Below are positions 7,461 to 15,826 of a stretch of 25,793 nucleotides of DNA, piece by piece; position 1 is the stretch's first letter; the number at the start of each line of letters is the position of its first letter. Below the pieces are notes generated by a model. That model searched no databases. It was not told the origin of the DNA and saw nothing but the letters and a program-made list of their open reading frames with translations. A program made the position numbers and the translations under genes. The DNA is from an uncultured Eggerthellaceae bacterium (lineage in GTDB: Bacteria; Actinomycetota; Coriobacteriia; Coriobacteriales; Eggerthellaceae). The DNA lies in the NCBI GenBank assembly GCA_910577495.1, contig CAJTML010000015.1, forward strand, positions 1 to 25,793, read 5' to 3'.

Positions 7461-9433
7461 GTGAGATGCGTGCAGATAAACCTGTGTTTGAAAAACAGGG
7501 GCAAAAAATGAATGGCGCTCAAGCGGTAGTGGCATCGCTTGAGGCAGAAGGAGTGGATACTGTCTTTGGGTATCCGGGTGGCCAAGCCATCAAGATTTAC
7601 GACGCGTTGTATGACTCGGAGCAGATCAACCATGTTTTGGCTCGTCACGAGCAAGGTGCGGTGCATGAAGCCGATGGCTATGCGCGTGCAACTGGTCGGG
7701 TAGGTGTGGCCATTGTGACGAGCGGTCCGGGTGCCACCAATACCGTAACGGGCATTGCAACCGCCTACATGGACAGCATTCCTTTGGTGGTCATCACTGG
7801 TCAGGTGCCACGCGGCGTCATTGGTACCGACTCATTTCAAGAGTCCGACATCGTGGGTATCACCATGCCGGTGGTCAAACACAGCTTCTTGCTGCAATCA
7901 ACCGATGAACTGACACGCACGTTTCGCGAGGCATTTCACATTGCCAGCACCGGCCGCCCCGGACCGGTACTCATTGACGTACCCAGTGACTTAGCCTCAG
8001 AAGAGATGCTTTTTGTCTATCCTGATTCGGTGTCAATTCCTTCGTATAAGCCAACGTATAAGGGCAACGCAAAGCAAATTCGTGCGGCGATGCGCGCCAT
8101 TATGGAGGCGAAGCGCCCCGTACTCTACGTCGGTGGTGGCGTGGTTGCTTCGGGGGCAACCGAAGAGGTCGTAGAGCTGGCAAACCTCATGCAGATTCCA
8201 GTTGTTACGACCCTTATGGGTAAAGGAGCGTTTCCGGCTTCAAATCCGCTCAACTTAGGGCCGGTTGGTATGCACGGGGCGAAGTATTCAAACCTTGCTA
8301 TGACCGAAAGCGATCTCATCGTTGCCATCGGTGCGCGTTTTTCTGACCGCGTGACCGGTAAGGTGTCGGAGTTTGCACCGGGCGCTCGGGTGATTCATAT
8401 TGATATTGACCCAGCTGAGATTGGGAAAATTCGCGATGTCGAAATACCTATTGTGGGTGATGCGAAAGGGGTTGTCGGGGCGCTGGTGGCCAACCTGAAA
8501 AAGGCTGAGACGCAGCCCCAAACCAGTCTTTGGCTGGAGAAGCTGCATGCGTGGCAAGAGCGCTTCCCGTTTTATCATCCGCATGTAGTTGAGGGTGAAG
8601 AAGCGGGCACCATTGTGCCTGAGTTGGTTATGTCGTCGCTTTCAAACCAGCTTGATGCGCACAACTCCATTGTGGTGACCGAGGTGGGTCAGCATCAGAT
8701 GTGGGCGTCGCAGTTTATTGATCGCGAATGTCCGCGCAGCTTTTTGTCCAGTGGCGGCTTGGGCACCATGGGCTTCGGTTTTCCAGCAGCCATTGGTGCA
8801 GCCATTGGTCAACCCGACAAGACGGTTGTGTGCGTGGCAGGAGATGGGTCATTTCAGATGAACAGCCAAGAGATGGCCACTGCGTCCATTAATAAGGTGC
8901 CTGTTAAGGTGCTCATTATGGATAACCGCTGCTTGGGTATGGTGCATCAGTGGCAAAAGCTCTTCTATCATGAGCGCTATTCGTCAACACTTTTAGATGC
9001 GTGTCCTGACTTCGTTAAACTGGCCGAGGCATACGGCTGGCGCGCGCGACGGGTTGACGATCCTGCCCACATTGACGAAGCAATAGCTGAGATGTTGAGT
9101 TCTGAGGTTCCGTATCTGTTGGATGTGGTTATCTCGCGCGATCAAAACGTGTATCCCATGGTGGCGCCTGGCAAGGCACTAGACGACGTCATGGGTGCCA
9201 TTGACGTAGCAGTCGGTGCCGTGCGTACCGATATGCCCAACGCTCTTGAGCCGAAGTCTCCCTGTTCTAAGATTGATGCACAGTTTGGTGGACGCTGGGA
9301 GATTGATCCAGAAGATGTGCAAGAGCGTCTTGATGTCGCACAGGCGGTGGCGCAAGGAGATGCACTCAGTGCTGCTGAGGTATTGCGTGCACAGATGCCA
9401 CCCACCGCAAGCACCGCGTCGAAGGAGGACTAA
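7457..9433 (+). CDS. ilvB: Acetolactate synthase, large (catalytic) subunit
   Basis: This thiamine diphosphate enzyme condenses two pyruvates, or pyruvate with 2-oxobutyrate, in the first common step of branched-chain synthesis. The N-terminal ThDP domain has GYPGGQAIKIYDAL and catalytic Glu65 in HEQGAVHEADGYARATG. The central FAD/DHAP-type domain follows, then the cofactor motif GDGSFQMN...N near residues 470-500. The usual protein ends near VYPMVAPGKALDDVM (565-579). Here about 80 extra polar residues follow, with WEIDPEDVQERLDVAQAV in the middle, giving 658 residues. The start at 7457 overlaps ilvD by 4 nt and has AAGGGGG at 10 nt. An internal ATG at 7509 would place the catalytic Glu nearer its usual number (48) and is a real alternative. 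Confidence 0.96.
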   Translation: MSEMRADKPVFEKQGQKMNGAQAVVASLEAEGVDTVFGYPGGQAIKIYDALYDSEQINHVLARHEQGAVHEADGYARATGRVGVAIVTSGPGATNTVTGIATAYMDSIPLVVITGQVPRGVIGTDSFQESDIVGITMPVVKHSFLLQSTDELTRTFREAFHIASTGRPGPVLIDVPSDLASEEMLFVYPDSVSIPSYKPTYKGNAKQIRAAMRAIMEAKRPVLYVGGGVVASGATEEVVELANLMQIPVVTTLMGKGAFPASNPLNLGPVGMHGAKYSNLAMTESDLIVAIGARFSDRVTGKVSEFAPGARVIHIDIDPAEIGKIRDVEIPIVGDAKGVVGALVANLKKAETQPQTSLWLEKLHAWQERFPFYHPHVVEGEEAGTIVPELVMSSLSNQLDAHNSIVVTEVGQHQMWASQFIDRECPRSFLSSGGLGTMGFGFPAAIGAAIGQPDKTVVCVAGDGSFQMNSQEMATASINKVPVKVLIMDNRCLGMVHQWQKLFYHERYSSTLLDACPDFVKLAEAYGWRARRVDDPAHIDEAIAEMLSSEVPYLLDVVISRDQNVYPMVAPGKALDDVMGAIDVAVGAVRTDMPNALEPKSPCSKIDAQFGGRWEIDPEDVQERLDVAQAVAQGDALSAAEVLRAQMPPTASTASKED

Positions 9434-9436
9434 CCC

Positions 9437-9922
9437 ATGAAACACGTACTCTCTGTTTTAGTTGAGAATAAGCCGGGCGTGCTTTCGCGTGTGACCGGGC
9501 TGATTTCACGACGCGGATTCAATATTGAGTCACTGTCGGTCGGACCTACTGAAGACCCGACTATGTCACGCGTTACCGCTATCGTGAAAGCTGATGAGGT
9601 GGCCTATGAGCAGATCACCAAGCAGTTGCACAAGCTTATTAGCGTCTACAAGATCAGCGACCTGACTGATGAAGGCGCCATTGAGCGTGAATTGGTACTT
9701 TTTAAGGTGAATGCGCAGCCAGAGCGCCGCAACGAAATCATTGAGATTGCCAACGTCTTTCGTGCCAAGATTGTCGATGTCGGACGCAGCTCACTCACTA
9801 TTGAAGCAACCGGAGATGAAAGCAAACTCAAAGGCATGGAGGATTTGTTCCGCGCCTACGGCATCAAAGAGATTATTCGCACGGGCAAAATTGCCATGTC
9901 GCGTAATTCGAAAGAGCAATAA
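9437..9922 (+). CDS. ilvN: Acetolactate synthase, small (regulatory) subunit
   Basis: This 161-residue regulatory subunit (also named ilvH) binds the large subunit, stimulates it, and conveys valine feedback inhibition. The N-terminal ACT domain (about 1-80) has VENKPGVLSRVTGLISRRGF. Residues N11, G14 and N29, which form the valine site in the E. coli IlvH family, are all conserved, so valine sensitivity is expected. The C-terminal domain (about 85-158) contains RSSLTIEATGD and matches the usual small-subunit length. The ribosome site AAGGAGGAC overlaps the end of ilvB, and only 3 nt separate the genes, which suits stoichiometric production. Confidence 0.97.
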   Translation: MKHVLSVLVENKPGVLSRVTGLISRRGFNIESLSVGPTEDPTMSRVTAIVKADEVAYEQITKQLHKLISVYKISDLTDEGAIERELVLFKVNAQPERRNEIIEIANVFRAKIVDVGRSSLTIEATGDESKLKGMEDLFRAYGIKEIIRTGKIAMSRNSKEQ

Positions 9923-9969
9923 GTACTCAGATAACAGGTATCACCAGTCAAGAGAAAGGAATCGAAACC

Positions 9970-10968
9970 ATGGCTGTGACAATTTATTATGAGCAAGACG
10001 TGAATCCCGAGATCATCAAGGGACGCAAGATTGCGGTTATTGGCTACGGAAGCCAAGGTCATGCTCATGCACTCAACCTGATGGATTCGGGTTGTGATGT
10101 GCGCGTAGGCCTTCGCGAAGGTTCTGCTTCATGGGCGAAAGCCGAAGAGGCAGGCCTGAAGGTATGCACCATGGATCAAGCCGCAAAAGAGGCAGACTTT
10201 ATTATGATGTTGGTGCCCGATGAGCTGCAGGCAGGCATCTATGCTGAGTTCATTGAGCCGAACCTGCAAGAAGGCGACGCGCTGGCCTTCGCCCATGGCT
10301 TTAATATCCTCTATGGCTTCATCAAGCCGCCCGAGTATATTGACGTGGTCATGTGTGCACCGAAAGGTCCGGGTCATATTGTTCGCCGTCAATATACCCA
10401 GGGCTCAGGTGTTCCGGATTTGGCATGCGTCGAACAAGACTTCACTGGTTCAGCATGGGATTTGGTGCTGTCATATTGCTGGGGTGTGGGCGGTGCGCGC
10501 TCGGGCATCATCAAGGCTACCTTTAAGCAGGAGACCGAAGAAGACCTCTTTGGTGAGCAGGCAGTTTTGTGCGGCGGCTTAGTGGAGTTGGTCAAGGCTG
10601 GTTTCGAGACGCTCGTGGAGGCAGGATATCCGCCTGAGCTTGCGTACTTTGAGTGCTATCACGAGATGAAGATGATCGTGGACTTGATGTACGAAAGCGG
10701 CATTCACTTCATGAATTACTCCATTTCAAACACCGCGGAGTATGGTGAATACTATGCCGGACCGAAAGTTATCAACGAACAGTCTCGCGAAGCTATGCGA
10801 GAGATTTTGGCACGCATCCAAGATGGCACCTTCGCCCGTGAGTTTATGGATGACTGCGAAAACGGTCATGCGTGGCTGGAAGAGCAGCGCGAAGCCATCA
10901 ATGATCACGAGATCGAGCGCACCGGTGAGCGCATTCGCTCCATGTTTACGTGGGTAAAATCAAACTAG
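9970..10968 (+). CDS. ilvC: Ketol-acid reductoisomerase (class I)
   Basis: This 332-residue enzyme isomerises and reduces acetolactate or acetohydroxybutyrate to the dihydroxy acids used by IlvD. The N-terminal Rossmann domain has GYGSQGHAHA. The following loop, LREGSASW, keeps the two serines associated with NADPH binding. The helical domain has CAPKGPGHIVRRQY and metal-binding acidic residues in ETEEDLFGEQ. ECYHEMKMIVDLMYE and NYSISNTAEYGEYY complete the active site. Length corresponds to the short class I form. AAAGGAA stands about 9 nt before the ATG, and 47 nt separate it from ilvN with no terminator seen. It is the last gene of the ilvDBNC unit. Confidence 0.97.
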   Translation: MAVTIYYEQDVNPEIIKGRKIAVIGYGSQGHAHALNLMDSGCDVRVGLREGSASWAKAEEAGLKVCTMDQAAKEADFIMMLVPDELQAGIYAEFIEPNLQEGDALAFAHGFNILYGFIKPPEYIDVVMCAPKGPGHIVRRQYTQGSGVPDLACVEQDFTGSAWDLVLSYCWGVGGARSGIIKATFKQETEEDLFGEQAVLCGGLVELVKAGFETLVEAGYPPELAYFECYHEMKMIVDLMYESGIHFMNYSISNTAEYGEYYAGPKVINEQSREAMREILARIQDGTFAREFMDDCENGHAWLEEQREAINDHEIERTGERIRSMFTWVKSN

Positions 10969-10997
10969 TGCACACCGGTACAGACAAGGCGTAGTTT

Positions 10998-11045
10998 GAC
11001 ACCTCCGATTGAGCAGCTGTTGAGTCAGTGCTGATCGGAGGTGTT
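10998..11045. other. Long hairpin after ilvC
   Basis: ACACCTCCGAT (10999-11009) pairs perfectly over 11 bp with ATCGGAGGTGT (11034-11044), with an inner AGCA/TGCT helix in the 24-nt loop. No T-tract follows on either strand, so a classical intrinsic terminator is not supported. A smaller hairpin with a T5 loop (ATCCG/CGGAT, 11057-11071) follows. Together they fill the ilvC-serA gap and may mark the operon end or stabilise the mRNA 3' end. Confidence 0.6.
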
Positions 11046-11160
11046 GTGCGCCGAATATCCGTTTTTCGGATGAGGAAGCGGGGTCGCGTGGCGCGGCTCG
11101 GGTACACTATGAGTAGTGAGACATATCAGCACTGTGATGAGAAGAGATAGGGGTTGTGTT

Positions 11161-12741
11161 ATGTCGAAAAAGGTGCTCGTAACCGAAAAGCTGGCTGATG
11201 AGGGCATTGAGGTGCTTCGCAGCAGGGGGTATGAGGTTGATGTTCGCCTAGACATGACAGAAGCAGAACTTCTGGATGCAGTGCCTGATTACGATGCGCT
11301 TATCGTTCGCTCTGCTACGCAGGTTACCCAAGAGATGCTTGAGCGTGCAGATCACTTAAAGGTTATCGGGCGTGCGGGTGTTACCACAGACAATATTGAT
11401 ATTGTGGCGGCAACTGAAGCTGGCGTCATTGTTTGCAATGCACCTACCTCAAATATTGTGAGCACCGCAGAGCACACCATGGCGCTTATGCTGGCGGCTG
11501 CGGGGTGTGTGCCGCAAGCAAACGATTCCATGAAGCAAGGCAAATGGGAGCGCAATAAGTTTGTCGGTACCGAGCTGTTTGAAAAGACGCTGGCCATTTT
11601 TGGTTTGGGTAGAATTGGCGGCTTGGTTGCGGAGCGCGCTCGTGCCTTTGGCATGAATCTGATTGGCTATGACCCGTATTGTCGCCCTGAGCGTGCAGAA
11701 GCGCTGGGCGTGCAGCTGTTTGGAAGCATTGAAGAGGTTTTGCCGCTGGCAGACTTCATTACGGTGCACATGCCTAAAACCCCTGACACTATCAACATGT
11801 TTGGGCCTGATGAATTCGCCGCTATGAAAGATGGCGTTATCTTGGTCAACACCGCTCGTGGCGGCATCTACAACGTGAAGTCACTGGCTGACTTTATTGC
11901 AGCTGGCAAAATTGGCGCTGCTGCCATTGATATGTATGAGGTGGAGCCGTGCTTAGATTCTCCGCTGCATGAGTTTGACAACGTCATTTTGACCCCGCGC
12001 ATTGGTGCGGCAACCCGTGAGGCGCAGCGTCGTGCGGCCGTCCAAATTGCCGAATATGTGGCAGCTGGTCTTGAGGGATCGCTTGTGCCTACGGCGCTCA
12101 ACATGACACCGGTTGCACCTGAGGCTGCCAGCAAGGTGGGTCCGTATGTTCCGGCATGTCAGATGATGGGTCGCATTTTGGCGCAGCTTTCAACGGCGCT
12201 GCCGCATACGCTTTGCATTACCGCTGCGGGTTCTTTGGTAGGCACCGACATGTCAATGCTGGTGGCGGGCGCGCTTTCGGGACTTTTGTCCTACAAGTCT
12301 GACTCAGTTGTGACGCCCGTCAATGCAGAGGCTGTGGCTAATCGCCATGGCATTAGCACGACGACCGCGTTTGAGTATGACGCCCATGAGTATGCTTCTA
12401 TGGTGCGCATTGAGGCTGATGGTTTTGAGGTAAGCGCCATGCTTTCAGGCCCCACCTCAACACCGCGCATCGTTTCGCTTTTAGGGTATAGGCTTGACAT
12501 TGCACCAGGCTTGACCTCGCTGGTATTTGAGTATCCGGATGCTCCTGGTCGCATGGGTATGATTGGTACCATTCTGGGTGAAGCGGGCATCAATATCACC
12601 ACGATGCAAATTGGCGAAAAAGCCTCTGAAGAGTGCGTGTTGGTCTACATGAATATTGAAGGCGAAATCACCGATGAAGTGCTGGCGCGCCTCCATGAAG
12701 CAATTGAGGATTTGCAGAATCTCTGGGTGATTAAACTTTAG
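11161..12741 (+). CDS. serA: D-3-phosphoglycerate dehydrogenase (with ACT domain)
   Basis: This 526-residue protein is of the long actinobacterial type. It has a substrate-binding and NAD-binding core (FGLGRIGGLVAERARAFG and GYDPY), an intervening ASB domain (about 320-445) and a C-terminal ACT domain (about 455-526). It oxidises 3-phosphoglycerate in the first step of serine synthesis. Catalytic Arg233 (ARGG) and Glu262 (EVEP) are present at the numbers of the M. tuberculosis enzyme. The catalytic His280 of the TPHxGA motif is replaced: codon 11998-12000 is CGC, giving TPRIGAAT. The frame is open to 11116, but ATG 11161 has ATAGGGG at 7 nt and the normal MSKKVLV start. A TACACT at 11103-11108 could be a -10, with no clear -35. 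Confidence 0.93.
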   Translation: MSKKVLVTEKLADEGIEVLRSRGYEVDVRLDMTEAELLDAVPDYDALIVRSATQVTQEMLERADHLKVIGRAGVTTDNIDIVAATEAGVIVCNAPTSNIVSTAEHTMALMLAAAGCVPQANDSMKQGKWERNKFVGTELFEKTLAIFGLGRIGGLVAERARAFGMNLIGYDPYCRPERAEALGVQLFGSIEEVLPLADFITVHMPKTPDTINMFGPDEFAAMKDGVILVNTARGGIYNVKSLADFIAAGKIGAAAIDMYEVEPCLDSPLHEFDNVILTPRIGAATREAQRRAAVQIAEYVAAGLEGSLVPTALNMTPVAPEAASKVGPYVPACQMMGRILAQLSTALPHTLCITAAGSLVGTDMSMLVAGALSGLLSYKSDSVVTPVNAEAVANRHGISTTTAFEYDAHEYASMVRIEADGFEVSAMLSGPTSTPRIVSLLGYRLDIAPGLTSLVFEYPDAPGRMGMIGTILGEAGINITTMQIGEKASEECVLVYMNIEGEITDEVLARLHEAIEDLQNLWVIKL

Positions 12742-12751
12742 AGTTAGTCGC

Positions 12752-12778
12752 TTGAAACAAAGCGAACCGTGATAAAAT
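12752..12778 (+). promoter_or_regulatory. Promoter of leuA (extended -10)
   Basis: TTGAAA (12752-12757) lies 15 nt before TAAAAT (12773-12778), which is preceded by TG at the extended -10 position (TGATAAAAT). The short spacer is compensated by the TG element. The predicted start near 12785 gives a leader of about 70 nt. Confidence 0.6.
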
Positions 12779-12784
12779 TATTCG

Positions 12785-12816
12785 CCAATCTGTCATCAAG
12801 TGATGCTCGTGATTGG
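12785..12816 (+). promoter_or_regulatory. Folded leader of leuA
   Basis: CCAATC (12785-12790) pairs with GATTGG (12811-12816), enclosing a second helix CATCA/TGATG (12794-12798 and 12801-12805) with a 2-nt loop. The hairpin begins at about the predicted transcription start. A short upstream frame (12803-12883) starts in it and overlaps the leuA start. It begins Met-Leu-Val-Ile and contains eight Leu, Val or Ile in 26 codons. A regulatory role is speculative. Confidence 0.35.
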
Positions 12817-12857
12817 TAGTGGTTTTCGACGTTTATTAAGAAAGGACGTGCTCATTT

Positions 12858-14393
12858 ATGACTCGCAAGATCGACATTTTTGACACCACGTTGCGTGACG
12901 GTGAGCAATCACCGGGCGCCTCCATGAATACCGAGGAAAAACTTGTCGTAGCGCGTCAACTTCTACGTCTTAACGTTGATGTAATTGAGGCTGGTTTTCC
13001 CATTTCAAGTCCTGGTGACTTTGAATCAGTTCGCCGTATTGCAGAGCTTGCTGGGGATCAAGCGGTCGTGTGTGCGCTGACCCGCGCGGTTGAAAAAGAT
13101 ATTGATGCGGCTGCTGATGCGCTGAAGTATGCAAAGCGTCCGCGTATTCATACCGGTATCGGGGTGAGCCCCTCGCACATGCGCGATAAGCTGCGCATTA
13201 CTGAAGACGAATGCGTTGAGCGCGCTATCAAGTGCGTGAAATATGCGCGCAATTTCGTGGAGGACGTGCAGTTCTATGCTGAAGATGCCGGCAGGTCTGA
13301 CTATGACTTTTTAGTGCGCGTGATCCAGGCGGTTGTTGATGCAGGGGCTACGGTCGTCAACATTCCTGACACCACCGGCTATTCGCTGCCTGAAGAATTT
13401 GGCCGTCGTATCAAGTATTTGGTGGACAACGTTAACGGCATTGATAAGGTCACCATTTCGGTGCACTGCCACAATGACTTAGGTATGGCAACGGCGCTTT
13501 CGCTGGCTGGCGTTAAAAATGGCGCGCGCCAGGTTGAGTGCACCATTAACGGTTTGGGTGAGCGCGCGGGCAACACCGCCATGGAAGAAGTGGTGATGTC
13601 TATCAAGATGCATCAAGAAGAACTTGATGCACACACCGACATCAACACGCGTGAATTCATCAAGGCAAGCCGCTTGGTCAGCTCCATTACGGGTATGAAT
13701 GTCCAGGCGAACAAATCCATCGTTGGTGCGAATGCGTTTGCCCACTCATCGGGTATTCACCAAGATGGCGTGCTGAAGAAGCGCGATACCTATGAGATTA
13801 TTGATCCTGCTGAGGTTGGCGCAGGTCAAAGCCAAATTGTTTTGACGGCTCGTTCGGGTCATGCTGCTCTGAAGCATCGTTTGGAAGAGCTCGGATATGA
13901 GCTTGAGGGCGACGCGCTTGATCAGGTCTATGAGGCATTCTTGAATCTTGCTGATCGCAAGAAAGAAGTCTATGACGAAGACCTGGAGAGCCTCATCAAC
14001 GAACATGATCGCGAGGAACATGCGCTCTTCACGCTTGAGTCTGTTCAAATTAGCTGTGGTTTCCCGCTGAAGCCCACCGCTACGGTAACGCTTAAAAATC
14101 AGGCTGATCAGGTTGTCACCGCTTGTGATTTTGGCACCGGTCCGGTTGATGCGGTCTATAAAGCGGTCAACAAGATTGTCCAAGTTGACAATGAGCTTTC
14201 TGAGTTCTCGGTGCAGTCGGTAACCCGTGGCATCAACGCATTGGGCGAAGTAACCATTCGCGTGACGGCTCCTGACGGAGAAATTTATACGGGTCGCGGT
14301 GCCGACGGAGACATTATCGTTTCGTCTACGAAAGCGTACTTAAACGCATTGAATCGTTTGCTGACCGATAAACAGGAGCGCAGGCGCGGATAA
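12858..14393 (+). CDS. leuA: 2-Isopropylmalate synthase
   Basis: This 511-residue enzyme condenses acetyl-CoA with 2-oxoisovalerate, the product of the ilv enzymes, in the first committed step of leucine synthesis. The TIM-barrel catalytic domain begins with IFDTTLRDGEQSPG (residues 7-20) and contains the metal-binding HCHNDLGMA followed by NGLGERAGN, both family signatures. The C-terminal part (about 380-511) is the leucine-binding regulatory domain with GADGDIIVSS near the end, so leucine feedback is expected. The length matches the bacterial LeuA short form rather than the roughly 600-residue actinobacterial form. AAAGGAC stands about 10 nt before the ATG. The stop TAA shares its last A with the trmFO ATG. 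Confidence 0.96.
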   Translation: MTRKIDIFDTTLRDGEQSPGASMNTEEKLVVARQLLRLNVDVIEAGFPISSPGDFESVRRIAELAGDQAVVCALTRAVEKDIDAAADALKYAKRPRIHTGIGVSPSHMRDKLRITEDECVERAIKCVKYARNFVEDVQFYAEDAGRSDYDFLVRVIQAVVDAGATVVNIPDTTGYSLPEEFGRRIKYLVDNVNGIDKVTISVHCHNDLGMATALSLAGVKNGARQVECTINGLGERAGNTAMEEVVMSIKMHQEELDAHTDINTREFIKASRLVSSITGMNVQANKSIVGANAFAHSSGIHQDGVLKKRDTYEIIDPAEVGAGQSQIVLTARSGHAALKHRLEELGYELEGDALDQVYEAFLNLADRKKEVYDEDLESLINEHDREEHALFTLESVQISCGFPLKPTATVTLKNQADQVVTACDFGTGPVDAVYKAVNKIVQVDNELSEFSVQSVTRGINALGEVTIRVTAPDGEIYTGRGADGDIIVSSTKAYLNALNRLLTDKQERRRG

Positions 14394-15811
14394 TGTCCAC
14401 CTCATCACACGTTGAGTCTCAACAATCAGGGGTTGCTACTTTGGGCGGCAACCCTGTTGTTGTCATTGGCGGGGGATTGGCGGGAAGCGAGGCAGCCTTA
14501 CAGCTTGCAGATCGCGGAATTGCGGTGCGGTTGTATGAGATGCGTCCACAGGTTCAAACCGCTGTTCATAAGACGGATCACTTTGGTGAGCTTGTATGCT
14601 CAAATTCGCTCAAGAGCACGAAGCCTGAAAGTGCCGCGGGTATGCTGAAATCAGAGCTTGCAGCACTTCATTCGCATCTTTACGATTTTGCGAATACGTA
14701 CGCAGTTCCTGCAGGAGGTGCTTTGGCGGTGGATCGTGAGGCGTTTGGGCGTGCTATTACCCACGCTATAGAGGCGTCTCCGCTGATTGAGGTAGTGCGC
14801 GAAGAAGTCACTGATCTAGCTTCGGTCGCACGCGGTGCTGCTGCGGTCATTGTTGCATCAGGTCCGCTTACCTCAGATGCCCTTGCGCAGGATCTTCTTA
14901 CGCTGACGGGCGAAGACTACCTGGCGTTTTATGATGCGGCTGCCCCTATTGTGATGGCGGACTCGCTTGACTTCGACAAACTCTTTATGCAAAGCCGCTA
15001 TGAGGATGCTACTGATAGTTCGCCGGGAGATTATGTCAATGCGGCCTTCACGCGTGAAGAGTATGACGAATTCATTACTGAGTTGGTGGAAGCTGAACGC
15101 GTTATTGCAAAGTCGTTCGAGACCAAAGAGCTCTTCTCGGCATGTCAGCCCATTGAAGAGATTGCGCGCAAGGGACACGATGCGCCGCGGTTTGGCACCC
15201 TAAAACCGGTTGGCTTGACTGATCCGCGTACGGGCAAGCGCCCCTGGGCGGTGCTGCAGTTGCGTGCAGAGGATAAAGAGGCGCAAAGCTATAACTTGGT
15301 GGGCTTTCAAACCAATCTCACGTTTGGCGAACAAAAGCGGGTGTTCCGCATGATCCCTGGCCTTGAAAATGCTGAGTTTGCGCGCTTTGGCGTCATGCAT
15401 CGAAACACCTTTATTGATGCACCGCGCCTGTTGAATTCCTCGCTTTTGTTGGTGGGCGGGCAGGCAAGTCAGCTGGATGCACCCGTGTTTGTCGCGGGAC
15501 AGTTGGCGGGTACTGAAGGCTATGTTGAGGCAATACGTTCGGGGTTGCATGCCGCCCTTGAAGTGTGCGCCTATCTTCGCCATATAGCTACGCCACAGCT
15601 GCCTAAAACGACGGCATTTGGCTCGTTGCTTGCATATGCAACCGATCCTCAGACTGTCGACTACCAACCAATGCATGTAAACTTTGGCATCATTGAGCCG
15701 CTTGAGCAGCGGATTAAAAACAAAGGGGAGCGTTATCGCGCGTATGCAAAGCGTGGACAAGCTGCGCTTGCGCAGTATTGCGAAGAGCTGGAAATACTTG
15801 GTCTTTTGTAA
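14393..15811 (+). CDS. trmFO: Methylenetetrahydrofolate-tRNA-(uracil-54-C5)-methyltransferase
   Basis: TrmFO makes the 5-methyluridine at position 54 of tRNA using methylenetetrahydrofolate as carbon donor and FADH2 as reductant. The 472-residue protein has the FAD-binding VVVIGGGLAGSEAAL (G26-G27-G28...G31), then HKTDHFGELVCSNSLKS with C69. C251 in ACQPIEEIARKG and C69 correspond to the two functional cysteines of the Bacillus enzyme. KPVGLTDPRTG and FRMIPGLE follow, and a C-terminal VGGQ...DAPVFVAGQLAGTEGYVEA block closes the FAD site. The first 20 residues are a Ser-rich extension of the usual start. The ATG overlaps the leuA stop by 1 nt, so translation is probably coupled. Confidence 0.96.
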   Translation: MSTSSHVESQQSGVATLGGNPVVVIGGGLAGSEAALQLADRGIAVRLYEMRPQVQTAVHKTDHFGELVCSNSLKSTKPESAAGMLKSELAALHSHLYDFANTYAVPAGGALAVDREAFGRAITHAIEASPLIEVVREEVTDLASVARGAAAVIVASGPLTSDALAQDLLTLTGEDYLAFYDAAAPIVMADSLDFDKLFMQSRYEDATDSSPGDYVNAAFTREEYDEFITELVEAERVIAKSFETKELFSACQPIEEIARKGHDAPRFGTLKPVGLTDPRTGKRPWAVLQLRAEDKEAQSYNLVGFQTNLTFGEQKRVFRMIPGLENAEFARFGVMHRNTFIDAPRLLNSSLLLVGGQASQLDAPVFVAGQLAGTEGYVEAIRSGLHAALEVCAYLRHIATPQLPKTTAFGSLLAYATDPQTVDYQPMHVNFGIIEPLEQRIKNKGERYRAYAKRGQAALAQYCEELEILGLL

Positions 15812-15826
15812 AAGGGAGTGTTCGAA

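Noticed and set aside
15200..15760. Long minus-strand frame (186 codons) inside trmFO
   Set aside because: It lies wholly within trmFO, whose conserved motifs explain the base pattern; its translation shows no domain.
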